This document shows, one piece after another, positions 19,488 to 30,074 of a stretch of 64,000 nt of DNA. The DNA comes from Polyangiaceae bacterium (GTDB lineage Bacteria; Myxococcota_A; Polyangia; Polyangiales; Polyangiaceae). The notes beneath the pieces were generated by a model, which ran no database searches, was not told where the DNA came from, and saw only the letters and a list, made by a program, of their open reading frames with translations. Position 1 is the first letter of the stretch. Each line of letters starts with the position of its first letter. The stretch is taken from the NCBI GenBank assembly GCA_020633205.1, contig JACKEB010000016.1, positions 124,001-188,000 on the forward strand, given 5' to 3'. A program made the position numbers and the translations under genes.

Positions 19488-22400
19488 ATGCCGAACCTCT
19501 CGAATCAAAACAGCTCTGGCAACGGCAACTCGCGCGAGGAAGGAACCTCCGATCCAAGCTGGATCGCCGCAACCATCGAGCGGTTGCGGGCCGAGCACGA
19601 TGCCACGTCGAGTCAGGCCGCCAAAGCCATCCTGCTGCACGAGATCGGACTCCTCGAAGAGCGATCTGGAGACGAAGCGGGGGCGGCGCGCGACCAACTC
19701 CAAGCGGTGAACGCGGACTCGACCTTCCGTGAGCCTTTGGAGCGCCTGATCACCATCATCGAGCGCCGCAAGTCGTTCAAGAACCTCGGACGCTTGCTCG
19801 ACCGCTTGCTGAAGATCTCCGAGCGGCCGGGAGAGCGCGCGCGAGCGCTGCTGGACAACGCCGCGTTCTTCCATGATCACGGCGAGGACCTCCATGGGGC
19901 ACGTCAGGCCCTGCAGGAAGCGACGGAACTCACCCCAGAAGACCCCTCGCTCTGGCTCGCTCTCGAGTACGTAGCCTGGGCGCTCGAAGACCACGATCTG
20001 GTCGCGGACGCGCTGAACCAGCGCGCCAACCTCGAACAGGACCCGCACTGGCGTGGCCTGCTCTTGCTCGATCTCGCTGCGATGCGGGCCGAGCGCGAGG
20101 AGCACGCGGAAGCCATCGGCGCCATCGAACAGGCCGTCGAGGTCAAGGGCCCCGCGACGTTCCGGGCGTTGCTCGCCCTTGAACGAACTGCGAGGGCCGC
20201 TGCGCGTCCCGAACTGGCCGCGCGAGCTCTCGAAGCCCAGGCCACGCTGATCCTGAGCGGGCTGGAGAATCCAGATGCGGGCGCAGCGCTTGGCATACCT
20301 GAGCAACGTCTCACCAGCACCCATGCCGCGGACGCCTGGCTGCGGGCCGCAGAAGCGCTCCGCCAACACGGCGACACTTCGCAAGCGCATGAGCTACTCG
20401 GCCGCGCCCTCGAACGTCTCCCCGAGGAACCGTCCCTGCTCCATGCGCGCATGCTCACGGCGGAGTCTTTGGGCAACACCCAACAGGCCGCAGAGCTGGC
20501 GCAGCTGGAGCTGAACGCGGGTGTGACAGGCGGCGTGGCGGCGAGCCTGTGGTTGCGGGTTGCGGAGGCGGCTGCCTCTCAGGGAGACGGTCCAAAGGCG
20601 CTGGAGGCAGTAAACGCAGCGCTGGGGCACGACGCGGGCAGCATCCCAGCGAGGGTGCTCCAACTCGACCTGTTGATCGGCGGAGCGAACCCTGGTGCGC
20701 TAGCTTCGGCGCTGGAAGCGGCCGCAGCGGAACTACCCACGGACGAAGCCAAGTCACGCTATTTCCTCGCGGCAGCAGATGCGTGGGCGCGTTTGGCGGG
20801 GGACACCCAGGGCGCAAAAGCCGCGTTGTCTCAAGCCGGAATGTTCGGCGCGAGTCCAGGTGTGGTGGCGCGGGTTGCGCGCATGCTTGCGGCGCTGACC
20901 CAAGATGGGAGCTGGTTCGAGGAAGCCACTCGACGACTCCTGGCTGCGGGTGCCGAACCGGCAGAGCAGGCGAGCCTGTGGTTCGAGCTTGGCCGTCTCA
21001 GGCTGCTGCGCGGCGATCTAACCGGCGCTCGCGACGCCTTCGCGTCGTTGAGCAATGCCCCGGGCGGCAGCTGGCTGGGCCCGGCCCTCGGTGCCTTCGT
21101 ACTCCCGCTCGCCCCGCGCAGCGAGGACGCGGAAACCGAGTCCCCGGCGGTGGATACGAGCGCCGCACTCACCCAGCTGACCAGTAGCGAAACGGACGCG
21201 GACGCGCGCCGCGCTTTACAAGTAGTCGCGGCGATCCGCGCACGTCTCGCTGACGACACCACCCAGGCGCGCGGCGCTCTAGAGGCGCTCCACGAGGCCA
21301 ACCCAGCTGACGCTCTGGTCGCCGCCGCGCTCGCGTCTCTCCTCTCGGAAGCGCAAGAGTTCGCGGGCGCACGCGAAGCACTAGCGCGCTGTGCCAATAC
21401 AACCGACGACCCGCAGCTGTCCGCCGCCCTGAATCTCGAGTGTGGATTGCTCGCTTGGCGGCAAGCGAATCGCGAGGCTGCGCTCGACGACTTCGCTCGC
21501 AGCGTCGACCTAGAGGCGGGTGCCGCAGGAACCCTGCTCGCGTGGGCACTACGCGCGGCTACCCCAGATGACGCCGACGCGCGCCGCCGAGCCCTGGAGG
21601 CGGCAAGCGAGGCCCAGGCGGAGGACCCGGACGCACTCGCAGCGCTCGCCATCGAGCGCTGGGGCGTGGAGTTCGCTGCGGGTGGCGACCCGGAAGATGG
21701 GCGGTCGGCCCTGGCGAGCATCGATCCTGGAGCTACCGATGAGCTGACCCACGCTGCGGACCTCGCAAGAGCGCTCGGCGAGGACGAGGCTGCGCTCGAA
21801 CGGCTTGGCGCTCTGGGAGATCAGGCCTCGACACTCGCCAGCGCGAGCGCCTATCAGCGTGCTCTGGAGCTGGGATCGAGCGCAGGCTACCTAGAGGAGC
21901 TCGCAGCGCGCTGGGCCGAGAGGCACAACGAGCTAGGAGGCGCGAGCGCGCACCATCTAGACCCTAACTTGGAGTGGCTGGGCCAAGCGATTGCCGCAGG
22001 GAATCTAGACCATGAGGTGGAAGCACGGCGCCAGGTCGCTCGGGGGCTGTCGGGAGATGCCCGCGCGGCTCTCGACGCCAGCGCCGGCTTGCTCGAGTTG
22101 CTCTCAGGCAACGCGAGGAGCCCTTTGCTTGAGTCCCGCAGCGTGGCGGCACGACTGACGAACCTCGAGCTCGCACCTCCAGGGAGCGATCCCCGGCGCC
22201 GCGCGCGCGCGCTCGCCGGTGTGGATGACTCCCTCGGAGACGATACGTCAACCCTTGCGCTGGCCCTGGCAGGGTGGAACCAGATCGCCGCAGGCGACCT
22301 GGAGTCGGCGGAAGATTCTTTCCGCGCGGTAACGGAGGCCCTGCCAACTGAGATCCTGGGGTGGGAGGGACTGCGGGCCACTGCGGACCTGACAGGAGAT

Positions 22401-24281
22401 CGCACCATGATGGCTGAGGCCTGTGCGGCGCTGGGCGATGCCGTCGCCGACACCAGCCTGGGCGCGGAGCTCTGGGAGCGTTCGGCGCTGATTCTGCTCG
22501 ACGAGCTAGGAGACGCAGAACGCGGGGAACTGGCGCTCGCCCGCACGATCGAACGCGACATCCGTCGCGATGTGGCGTTCGACCGCCTCTTCCGCATCGT
22601 GCGAGCCCGCAAGGACGGGCCAACGCTACTTGAGCTGATCGAACGCCGACTCGAGGTGGCTGAGGATCCGGAAGAAATCGCAAAGCTCTTCTGGGAGCGC
22701 GCTCGCGTGATGCGCAAGGCGGGCGATCTAGAGGGTGCACTCACCGCCCTCGAGAACGTCACGATGCTCGAAGCCGAACACGTCGGCGCGCTGGCTTTGA
22801 TGGGCGAAATCGCCATCAGCACACGGCGCTTTGAAGAGGCGGCCGAGTACCTCGGCCGGCTCGCTGAGCTCGACGAGGCTCCAGCCAAGCAACGCTTGAT
22901 GAGCGGTGTCGCGGCCGTCGACCTGTACGAGAAGAAGCTCGACAACGTCGAGCAAGCGCTGAACGTGTTGTCGGCGCTCTACAAGGCCGGGCTAAGTACG
23001 TTGCCGGTACGCGAGCGACTCGCGAGAGCCGCGGGCAAGGTCGGAGCCTGGGAGCAAGCCACAGAAGTACTCGAGCAGCTGATGCAGGAGCGCGAGAGCT
23101 CTGAAGGCCGCATCGAGGCGGCCCGACTGGCGATGGCAATCCACCGCGACCGACGGGGCAAGCCCGAAGACGCAGCCTTTGCCGTCGAGAAGCTGCTGTC
23201 CGAGTCCCCCCAAGATGGCGAGGCTTTGGACTTGCTCTTGAGCGGGCTGATGCCGGAGCAGCTCCAAGTCAAGCTGGTGCCCCGCGCTCGCATGACACTG
23301 GTGGAGAGCGTCGCGCAGAACCCGACCGATATCGAGGTGGTGAATCGACTGGCTCGAGTGGCCGAAGTGATGTCAGACGCGCCGATGCGCCAAGCCGCAC
23401 TGGGAGCGCTGACTGCCTTGGGGGCTGGAACTCCCGAGCTAGATCGGGAGCTGCATAGCCTCGACCAACGCGTTGCGCGAACACCGCAGATGGCAATCGA
23501 GCCCGAGGCGTTCCCAGAGCTGTTCGATCCCAACGATCGCGGGCCAATCGTAGACCTCATGGCGACCCTCGCGCCGGTGTTCGTGGAGGCGATCGGCCCG
23601 AGCTTGGCGGCGTTTGGCGTTGGCAAGAAGGACCGCATCGACCCGCGCGCCGGTGTGCCCCAGCGCAACGAACTGGCAGCCTGGACCGGCGCACTAGGCG
23701 TAGGAGATTTCGACCTTTACGTTGGCGGTCCGGATCCGCACGGAATCTCTGCCATACCAAGCGAGCGTCCGGCGATCGTGATCGGCGCCCAAGTCGGAGC
23801 GCCCTTCGATCCCGCCCGGCGCGCGCTCGCCGCCAGGGAAATCTTCGCCCTGCGTCGCGGCTCCACACTGCTCAGGCATCGCGACCCCACCGACATCGCT
23901 GCGTTGGTCGTCGCGGCTTGCCGCGTAGCTGGCGTCCAAGTGCAGTCGCCAGCGTACGCGATGCTTGGTGAGTTCGAGCGTCAGCTCAGCAAAGCCATGC
24001 CTCGCAAGCTGAAGAAGGTGCTGCCAAACTTGGCCGCTGCTTTTGCGCAATCTGGGCAGGATCCGGCCCAGTGGGTGGAGGCAGCGAGCGGCACCCTCGA
24101 TCGCATGGGGGCAATCGCAGCCGGAGATGTTTCCCAGGTGTCGCTGTTGATCGAAAACGGGGCGCGCGGCGTGCCGCCTCAGACTCAGCTCGGCCAACGC
24201 CGACTGCACAATCTGCTCGGGTTCGTCCTCTCACCGGCGTACCTCGATCTTCGCGCCCGCTTGGGCATGGGTGTCCGATGA
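19488..24281 (+). CDS. Giant TPR protein 1
   Basis: 1597 residues, no signal peptide or membrane segment, hence probably cytoplasmic. Residues about 25-1340 are a continuous helical-repeat solenoid of TPR type, rich in Ala, Leu and Glu. Clear TPR-like units include ALQEATELTPEDPSLWLALE, LERLPEEPSLLHARMLTAES and LEGALTALENVTMLEAEHVG. The last 255 residues (about 1340-1597) form a separate folded domain containing DFDLYVGGPDPHG, RPAIVIGAQVG and AREIFALRRGSTLL. The same arrangement recurs in the next protein. Its stop overlaps the next start as ATGA, so the two are translationally coupled and probably made together. No specific family is recognised; a scaffold role is inferred from the repeats. 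Confidence 0.8.
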   Translation: MPNLSNQNSSGNGNSREEGTSDPSWIAATIERLRAEHDATSSQAAKAILLHEIGLLEERSGDEAGAARDQLQAVNADSTFREPLERLITIIERRKSFKNLGRLLDRLLKISERPGERARALLDNAAFFHDHGEDLHGARQALQEATELTPEDPSLWLALEYVAWALEDHDLVADALNQRANLEQDPHWRGLLLLDLAAMRAEREEHAEAIGAIEQAVEVKGPATFRALLALERTARAAARPELAARALEAQATLILSGLENPDAGAALGIPEQRLTSTHAADAWLRAAEALRQHGDTSQAHELLGRALERLPEEPSLLHARMLTAESLGNTQQAAELAQLELNAGVTGGVAASLWLRVAEAAASQGDGPKALEAVNAALGHDAGSIPARVLQLDLLIGGANPGALASALEAAAAELPTDEAKSRYFLAAADAWARLAGDTQGAKAALSQAGMFGASPGVVARVARMLAALTQDGSWFEEATRRLLAAGAEPAEQASLWFELGRLRLLRGDLTGARDAFASLSNAPGGSWLGPALGAFVLPLAPRSEDAETESPAVDTSAALTQLTSSETDADARRALQVVAAIRARLADDTTQARGALEALHEANPADALVAAALASLLSEAQEFAGAREALARCANTTDDPQLSAALNLECGLLAWRQANREAALDDFARSVDLEAGAAGTLLAWALRAATPDDADARRRALEAASEAQAEDPDALAALAIERWGVEFAAGGDPEDGRSALASIDPGATDELTHAADLARALGEDEAALERLGALGDQASTLASASAYQRALELGSSAGYLEELAARWAERHNELGGASAHHLDPNLEWLGQAIAAGNLDHEVEARRQVARGLSGDARAALDASAGLLELLSGNARSPLLESRSVAARLTNLELAPPGSDPRRRARALAGVDDSLGDDTSTLALALAGWNQIAAGDLESAEDSFRAVTEALPTEILGWEGLRATADLTGDRTMMAEACAALGDAVADTSLGAELWERSALILLDELGDAERGELALARTIERDIRRDVAFDRLFRIVRARKDGPTLLELIERRLEVAEDPEEIAKLFWERARVMRKAGDLEGALTALENVTMLEAEHVGALALMGEIAISTRRFEEAAEYLGRLAELDEAPAKQRLMSGVAAVDLYEKKLDNVEQALNVLSALYKAGLSTLPVRERLARAAGKVGAWEQATEVLEQLMQERESSEGRIEAARLAMAIHRDRRGKPEDAAFAVEKLLSESPQDGEALDLLLSGLMPEQLQVKLVPRARMTLVESVAQNPTDIEVVNRLARVAEVMSDAPMRQAALGALTALGAGTPELDRELHSLDQRVARTPQMAIEPEAFPELFDPNDRGPIVDLMATLAPVFVEAIGPSLAAFGVGKKDRIDPRAGVPQRNELAAWTGALGVGDFDLYVGGPDPHGISAIPSERPAIVIGAQVGAPFDPARRALAAREIFALRRGSTLLRHRDPTDIAALVVAACRVAGVQVQSPAYAMLGEFERQLSKAMPRKLKKVLPNLAAAFAQSGQDPAQWVEAASGTLDRMGAIAAGDVSQVSLLIENGARGVPPQTQLGQRRLHNLLGFVLSPAYLDLRARLGMGVR

Positions 24282-27200
24282 GCGACCAGGACGACGACAA
24301 GAAGCCTCGAGGTGCGGGGCGCAGCGGACGCGCTGGTGACATCGGCGCTGAACTTGGAGATCTGGACTTCGAGCCGGACGCGTTGCTCGACAGCCTGCTC
24401 GCAGACGATCCCGCGTCGACACCGCTACCCATCCCAGGCCGGAAACCAAGCTCCGTTCCCCCCGCCGCTCGCGAACCACAAGAAACGCTGCCTGACCAAG
24501 GGGAGACGGCGAACGCATTGAGAGCCCTCGGGGAGGATCCGCCAGCGACGTCACAGCGACCGGGCTCCCCTTTCCTGAGCAAGCGCCATTTCGCGACGCT
24601 CCCGTCGCGTAGCCTCGGGCCGCGCTCCACTTCCCCCCAGGCACCCCGCTCCCTGGCCCGCGAGCGCGACAGCGCACCCGACGCCGAAGAAGGCACGTTC
24701 CGCGGCTCCGGTGAGTGGTCACCGATTGGCGGCGCAGGCGAGGCAGACAGCGACGCCGCACCGGGTCCGAAGCTGCACGAGCCAGCCCACCGGCTGTTTT
24801 CCGCGGACGACGAAACGAAAACCTTCACGAATCCTCTGACCGAGGGCCAAAAGGCCCCAGCGTCGATTCCGCCCGGAGTCGTGGCTCGGCCTCGCAGCAA
24901 GCCCCCGCTGCCAGGCGCGCGGGCATCGCGCCAGGGCCCCCCTCGCCCAGCCCTGCCAGGCGCTGTGATCCCCCGACCAAGCGATGAGGCGACGCGTAAG
25001 CCCCCGGCCGTGAACCCGGCGGGACCTCCTCCCCGCGAGCCCTTCCCTCCGGCTTTCAGCCCGGACGCTCCCAAAGCGACCACGTCGGTCGATATGCCGA
25101 CCCCGGTTCCCGACGGAAGCGAGGAGGCTTCAAACTACTTCAGCGACGAGGTGGCAAGCGCCATGGAGTTCGCCCGCAGCAACAGCGAACTGCCCAGCGT
25201 CGAGAGTGTCGACGATGCGGAGGCTGATGCCCTGCTGGACGCACTGGACAGCGGGCGCCCATCGCAGGCGGAACTCTGGACTGAATCCGAGGACTGGGGG
25301 GAATCCGAAGTCAACGCGCCATTCCAAGCCATTAACGGCGGCACGATGGACCCCGAGGAGGAAAGCCTCGCGGGCGAGTTCGACAGCATCCCCGCCGACG
25401 ACTACGACGGCAACTACGACGACGCAGCCTTCGACGCTGAAGAAGTTGGCACCGGCGAAATCTGGGAAGACGAGCAAGAGGCCGCTCATCACCTGGCGCT
25501 CAACGGCATGCTCGACGCCTGGATCGCCAAGGCCGAGTGGTTCGAGGAAGAAGCCGAGGCCGCGGTCGACGCCGCCGCACGCACGCGTTGCCTGGTGGTC
25601 GCAAGCGAACTGTGGGCCATGGCTGGCGACGACGATCGCGCTCGCAAGGCGGCACAGGCGGCGACGAAAGGTCATAAGCATCCGCTCGCGCAACGCCAAC
25701 AGCGCTGGCTCACGCAGGCAACCGAAGAGTGGAGCCAGGTGGCTGTCGCGCTCGATCAGGAAGCCATCACGAGCCCAACTCCTGAGAGTCGCGCGCACTC
25801 GGCATATTTCTGCGCAGAAATTAATCGGATCGTTTTGGAAGACGCCGATGCTGCGAGCAAGAAGCTCGACAACGCCCAACGGCTGTCGCCAACCGATCCG
25901 CGACCTTATGTATTCAAGCTGGCACGAGAGCTAGCAGCAACTGGGAGCGCCCCGAGCCTACGGCTCCCGGACAGCCCTGAGGTCGCGCCGCTTCGCGCCG
26001 CCCAGGCGAGTATCGGCGCTCGCCGAAACGCAAAGCCTGAAGCCAGTTCAGCGACGGAAGCCTACCTAACCGCCGCACGCCGCGCCCTAGCCACCGGAAA
26101 CGGCAAGGAGGCTGGGCTTGCTCTGGCCAACCTGAGTCGGGTCCCCGAGCTCCGCAGCGCAGCCCGCTGGGTCTCTGCAGCGTTGCTGGCTCCCGCACCC
26201 GAAACGCGCGACAAGGCCATTGAGCTGCTCTCGGCGATCCTCTCCGAGCATTCTCACGCGGAAACCAAGCCTCCGGCATACCTACTCCATGCACTTGCGG
26301 CGCGCGCGCTGGAAGGGTCGAACTCCGAAGGCATGCGGCGCGCGCTCGCGGCGTCTGGAGACGCCTTCAGCCAAGCGGACCAGGTCGCGATGGCTCTGCT
26401 GAGCGGGAGCGATCTTCCAAGCGCCCAGCTCGCCGCTCTAGCCGAGCAACCCGGCGGCAGCGTGCTTGCTGGCGCGGCGATGGCACTGCAGAACGACTTG
26501 CAAGGACTGGGCTCGCTGGGGATTGGCGAGCCCACGCTGCGCCCGCCCCACCTTCTGGGGCGAGCCTTCAGCTCAGTCGAGGCACTCACAGCAGCGCTAT
26601 CGGCGCCGACGCCCGACACCGAGCAATCCGAGGAGCACGCGGCGCTCGTCCGCCTGCTGCACATCGAGCGTGCGATCGCGAACAAGGAGTTCGCCGCCGC
26701 GGCAGACACCCTAGGCGCCCTAGCCCAGCCAGAAGCGGATACCAGCCGCCAGCTGGTCGCGGCTCTTGCACACGAACTCACGGGCGGTGCTGCGGCGGCG
26801 CTCGCGGCCTATCAACGGGCCCACGGCAAATCGCCGGCATTCGAAGCTCCTCTGCGGGCCCAAGTGGACACCAGTGGAGCGCGCAGAGCCGCGAGCCTAC
26901 TGGAGCAAGGCGCCGAAGCCAGCGAGAACGAAGCACGCCGGGCGCTTCTCCTCACGGAAGCGGCGATGCGCTCCCAGCAGGACGCGCCAGAGCAAGTCAT
27001 GCCCCTGCTCGAGCGAGCGAGGGATGCCGATCCTGGGCTGCCGTTTGCGTTCCGTCTGGCCGAGCTCTCGGCACGCATGGCTGGTGACCCGCAGCTGCTA
27101 CTGGAGTGGATCCGTCAACGAAGAGACTCGAGCGAGGATCCGATCGAGAAGGCTCACGACCAAGTGCGTGAAGCGCTCCTCACCGCCGACGAGGACCTCT

Positions 27201-29995
27201 CCGGTGCCGCAGACCTGATCGCCCTTGCGGCAGAAGAGCGCCCCGGCGACGTGGGCCTCAGAGAGCTCGGAGAGCGTCTGAACCCCGGCAGCAACTTGGA
27301 CCGAGGTGCCTGGCGAGAAGCCGCGGCGGCCGTCGCCGAAGGACCAGTAAAGGCCCGACTGCTGCTCGAAGCTGCGCTCAACTACGAGCGCGAGGGAGAC
27401 AGCGAAGCAGCGGCCCGTGCTGCGCGAGCAGCTCTCGAGGCGGGTGGTGGGGCTCTCGCGGAGATCGCCCGTGAGCGGACCGCCGCGGGGACCTCCGAGT
27501 CCGCGGATCTCGCCGACCTCTTGCTGAGCCAGGCCAAGGCCGAGACCGATCCCGCGAAGGCGCGCGCGCTGTATGAGCGCTTGAGTCAGCTCGATCTGGC
27601 GCGCGGCGATCAATCGAGCGCGCTGCTCTGGCAGTCGGCGATCTTGGAAGACTCGCCGAGCTACCTGCCGGCGCTACGTCAGCTCGAACACGCGTACCTC
27701 GCGGCCCAACGGGACGAAGACCTCGTGTCCATCGAGCGCGCGCTCTCGACGGCGTTGCCAGGCTGGAGCGGCCACGCCCACGCCATCCTCGCCACGCGTC
27801 TAATCAAGAAGACCGACGAGTGGCTGAACGCGAAGGACGTCGTCTACGGCACGAATCACCCGACCCCGCGCCCCTACTGGCTATTGCGCCAGCTCGCGGC
27901 GTATGCGCAGGCCACGGGCGACGACGGAAAGGCGTTCGAGGTGCTGAGTGAGCTGGCGTCGCAGAGCGACGCAGATCTCGATGCGTCCACCCTGTGTCTC
28001 CGCGCGGCAGAGACCGCCGCCCGCCTCACCCAGCGGGAAGAAGCGCGTCTGCTGTTGAATCAAGCCATCGATCGCATGCCAGAGCACCTGGTTGCGCTCA
28101 CCACTCGCGCCGACGTGTTGGAAGCGAGTGGGGACGGCCCCGCCGCAGCAGCTGCGCTCGAGGCGGTCGCGCAAGCCAGTAGCGTAGAGCGCCATCGGCT
28201 CGAGGCCTGGTACCAAGCTGGTTTGCTCTGGCTCGACCGTGCGGGCAACTCAGAGCGCGGGGGAGCAGCTCTCGAACAGGCCGCGAACATCGACGTCACC
28301 CACGGTGATGTCTTCGAGCGCCTGCGCCAGCTCTACGTGGATCAGAACGAGCGCTCGAAGCTCGCGGCCTTGCTCGAGTCACGCCTCGCACGCACTAGCG
28401 ACCCATCCGAGCGAGTTGGGCTCGAAGTCACCCGTGCTCAGGCTCTGGCGGAGATTGGCGACCGCGGCGCTGCCCGCGCTGCCCTCGCTGCGGCACTTGA
28501 CGCAAACCCCGAGCACGTCGAGGCGCTGCGTGCGTTCGCAGAACTCTGTGGTGACGAAGCCGACTGGCCAGAGGCGGAGCAGGCCTGGATCCGCCTCGCG
28601 CGGCACACTCAGGATCAAGCCAAGCAAGCGGAGATCTACCGCAAGCTTGGCGAAATCTACGAGCAGCACATCCCAACCCCTGATCGCGCTGAGCTCTCTT
28701 ACCGCGAAGTGCTCAAGCGCCTGCCGCAAGACGTGCAGGCGCGCGAACGGCTGGTTCAAGTCTACTCCGCCGCAGGCAACGCCGAGCGAGCCCTGGCTAT
28801 CCAAGAGGAGCTGGTTGGGATCGCTGAGAGCGCCGACGACAAGCGCACGCGCTCCCTCGAGCTTGCGGTGATCTACGAACAGGTGGCGGGGGACAAGCGC
28901 AAGGCAGAGGCCATCCTCGAGCGGACGCGCAAGGCAGCGCCGACCGATCCCCTGGTACTGCGCGCTCTGGCGGAGTTCTACTCGCGCACTGGGGAGACCC
29001 GCGCACTCAACGTGCTCTTGGATCGCACCGCAAACGACGCGCGACGCGCGCTTGGCACGGGGCGCTTTGATCCAAGCTTCTTCGAAGCGTTGGGGAGCGT
29101 CGCGGAAATCCGCGGGGATATGGATTCGGCGCTCGTGGCAAGCGCAACCCTACGTGCCATCCAAGGCGGCGACCCACTAGCCGTGCGGGGTGGGGGCGCA
29201 GTCGCTGGCCAACCGCGGTTCGACGATCTGCTGGCGCCGGATCTCCTGACGTTGCCGCTCCGCTCCTTCATTCAGAAGACCGGCAACGCCCTCGACGGCG
29301 CCTACGGCATGGACTTGCGCTCGATGCGTGCGCAGCCACTCCCCCAGGAAATGCAGGGCTTCAAGCAGCAGATCGCCCAGCTCGCGATGAGCTACGGGAT
29401 CCACAACTTGGAGGTCCTGGTCGCGCCGCACATCGGCAAAGCCGTGCAGCCAGCGAGCACGAACCCACCCCAGCTCTTGATCGGTAAGGAGCTGCTCGAT
29501 GCTCAGGACGAGGCGGTGCTCTACTTCCTCGTCTTCCGTGCGCTGAAGCTGATCCAGGCGAACGCTTGCGCGCTCTCCCGCACGGCCCCCATTGACCTTT
29601 GGCCGGTCGTCGCCGCGCTGCTCAGTCTCTTCGCCGACAACTGGCAGCCTCAGGGCGCAGACGCAAAGAAGTTCGCCGTCGCGCAGCAGCGCATCCGCGC
29701 GAGCTTGCCTCGCACTTTGGATGATGACGTGCCGGTACTCGCCCTCGAAGTGATCGGGAGCATCGGCAACCGCGCAAGTCAGCTCGCCACGTCCCTGCAC
29801 GAGTGGGGCAACCGCACTGCACTGCTCGCGATCGGCGACCCGCGGGCGGCTCTGCGAGCGATATCTGGTGGGGAGCTCCCGGAGGACGACGCGGAGCGCG
29901 CCAAGTGGGTCACTCGCAACGCCGAAGCCCGCGATTTGGCGGTATTCAGCGTTAGCGAGAAGTACGCCCAGGCTCGCCAGGCGCTCGGCCTGTAG
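24278..29995 (+). CDS. Giant TPR protein 2, with acidic disordered N-terminus
   Basis: 1905 residues starting at ATG 24278, overlapping the upstream stop. Residues about 1-400 are disordered, Pro/Ser/Asp-rich and acidic (for example DIGAELGDLDFEPDALLDSL and ADDYDGNYDDAAFDAEE). About 400-1640 is a long TPR/helical solenoid with units such as LDNAQRLSPTDPRPYVFKLA and YREVLKRLPQDVQARERLV. The C-terminal 265 residues contain NLEVLVAPHIGKAV, PPQLLIGKELL and FLVFRALKLIQANACALS, matching in order the C-terminal domain of the preceding protein. There is no signal peptide. A partner relationship with that protein is inferred from coupling and shared domain; function unknown. Confidence 0.8.
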   Translation: MSDQDDDKKPRGAGRSGRAGDIGAELGDLDFEPDALLDSLLADDPASTPLPIPGRKPSSVPPAAREPQETLPDQGETANALRALGEDPPATSQRPGSPFLSKRHFATLPSRSLGPRSTSPQAPRSLARERDSAPDAEEGTFRGSGEWSPIGGAGEADSDAAPGPKLHEPAHRLFSADDETKTFTNPLTEGQKAPASIPPGVVARPRSKPPLPGARASRQGPPRPALPGAVIPRPSDEATRKPPAVNPAGPPPREPFPPAFSPDAPKATTSVDMPTPVPDGSEEASNYFSDEVASAMEFARSNSELPSVESVDDAEADALLDALDSGRPSQAELWTESEDWGESEVNAPFQAINGGTMDPEEESLAGEFDSIPADDYDGNYDDAAFDAEEVGTGEIWEDEQEAAHHLALNGMLDAWIAKAEWFEEEAEAAVDAAARTRCLVVASELWAMAGDDDRARKAAQAATKGHKHPLAQRQQRWLTQATEEWSQVAVALDQEAITSPTPESRAHSAYFCAEINRIVLEDADAASKKLDNAQRLSPTDPRPYVFKLARELAATGSAPSLRLPDSPEVAPLRAAQASIGARRNAKPEASSATEAYLTAARRALATGNGKEAGLALANLSRVPELRSAARWVSAALLAPAPETRDKAIELLSAILSEHSHAETKPPAYLLHALAARALEGSNSEGMRRALAASGDAFSQADQVAMALLSGSDLPSAQLAALAEQPGGSVLAGAAMALQNDLQGLGSLGIGEPTLRPPHLLGRAFSSVEALTAALSAPTPDTEQSEEHAALVRLLHIERAIANKEFAAAADTLGALAQPEADTSRQLVAALAHELTGGAAAALAAYQRAHGKSPAFEAPLRAQVDTSGARRAASLLEQGAEASENEARRALLLTEAAMRSQQDAPEQVMPLLERARDADPGLPFAFRLAELSARMAGDPQLLLEWIRQRRDSSEDPIEKAHDQVREALLTADEDLSGAADLIALAAEERPGDVGLRELGERLNPGSNLDRGAWREAAAAVAEGPVKARLLLEAALNYEREGDSEAAARAARAALEAGGGALAEIARERTAAGTSESADLADLLLSQAKAETDPAKARALYERLSQLDLARGDQSSALLWQSAILEDSPSYLPALRQLEHAYLAAQRDEDLVSIERALSTALPGWSGHAHAILATRLIKKTDEWLNAKDVVYGTNHPTPRPYWLLRQLAAYAQATGDDGKAFEVLSELASQSDADLDASTLCLRAAETAARLTQREEARLLLNQAIDRMPEHLVALTTRADVLEASGDGPAAAAALEAVAQASSVERHRLEAWYQAGLLWLDRAGNSERGGAALEQAANIDVTHGDVFERLRQLYVDQNERSKLAALLESRLARTSDPSERVGLEVTRAQALAEIGDRGAARAALAAALDANPEHVEALRAFAELCGDEADWPEAEQAWIRLARHTQDQAKQAEIYRKLGEIYEQHIPTPDRAELSYREVLKRLPQDVQARERLVQVYSAAGNAERALAIQEELVGIAESADDKRTRSLELAVIYEQVAGDKRKAEAILERTRKAAPTDPLVLRALAEFYSRTGETRALNVLLDRTANDARRALGTGRFDPSFFEALGSVAEIRGDMDSALVASATLRAIQGGDPLAVRGGGAVAGQPRFDDLLAPDLLTLPLRSFIQKTGNALDGAYGMDLRSMRAQPLPQEMQGFKQQIAQLAMSYGIHNLEVLVAPHIGKAVQPASTNPPQLLIGKELLDAQDEAVLYFLVFRALKLIQANACALSRTAPIDLWPVVAALLSLFADNWQPQGADAKKFAVAQQRIRASLPRTLDDDVPVLALEVIGSIGNRASQLATSLHEWGNRTALLAIGDPRAALRAISGGELPEDDAERAKWVTRNAEARDLAVFSVSEKYAQARQALGL

Positions 29996-30074
29996 CGGTC
30001 GCTGTCCACAGACTGGCAGGCCTCATCCGACACACCGTGGGTGTCGCCCGGGCCAGCTGCGCTAGACTCGTCGT

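Noticed and set aside
23500..24281. An active metalloprotease domain at the end of the first TPR giant
   Set aside because: No HExxH or other zinc motif is present; only a loose resemblance in layout remains.
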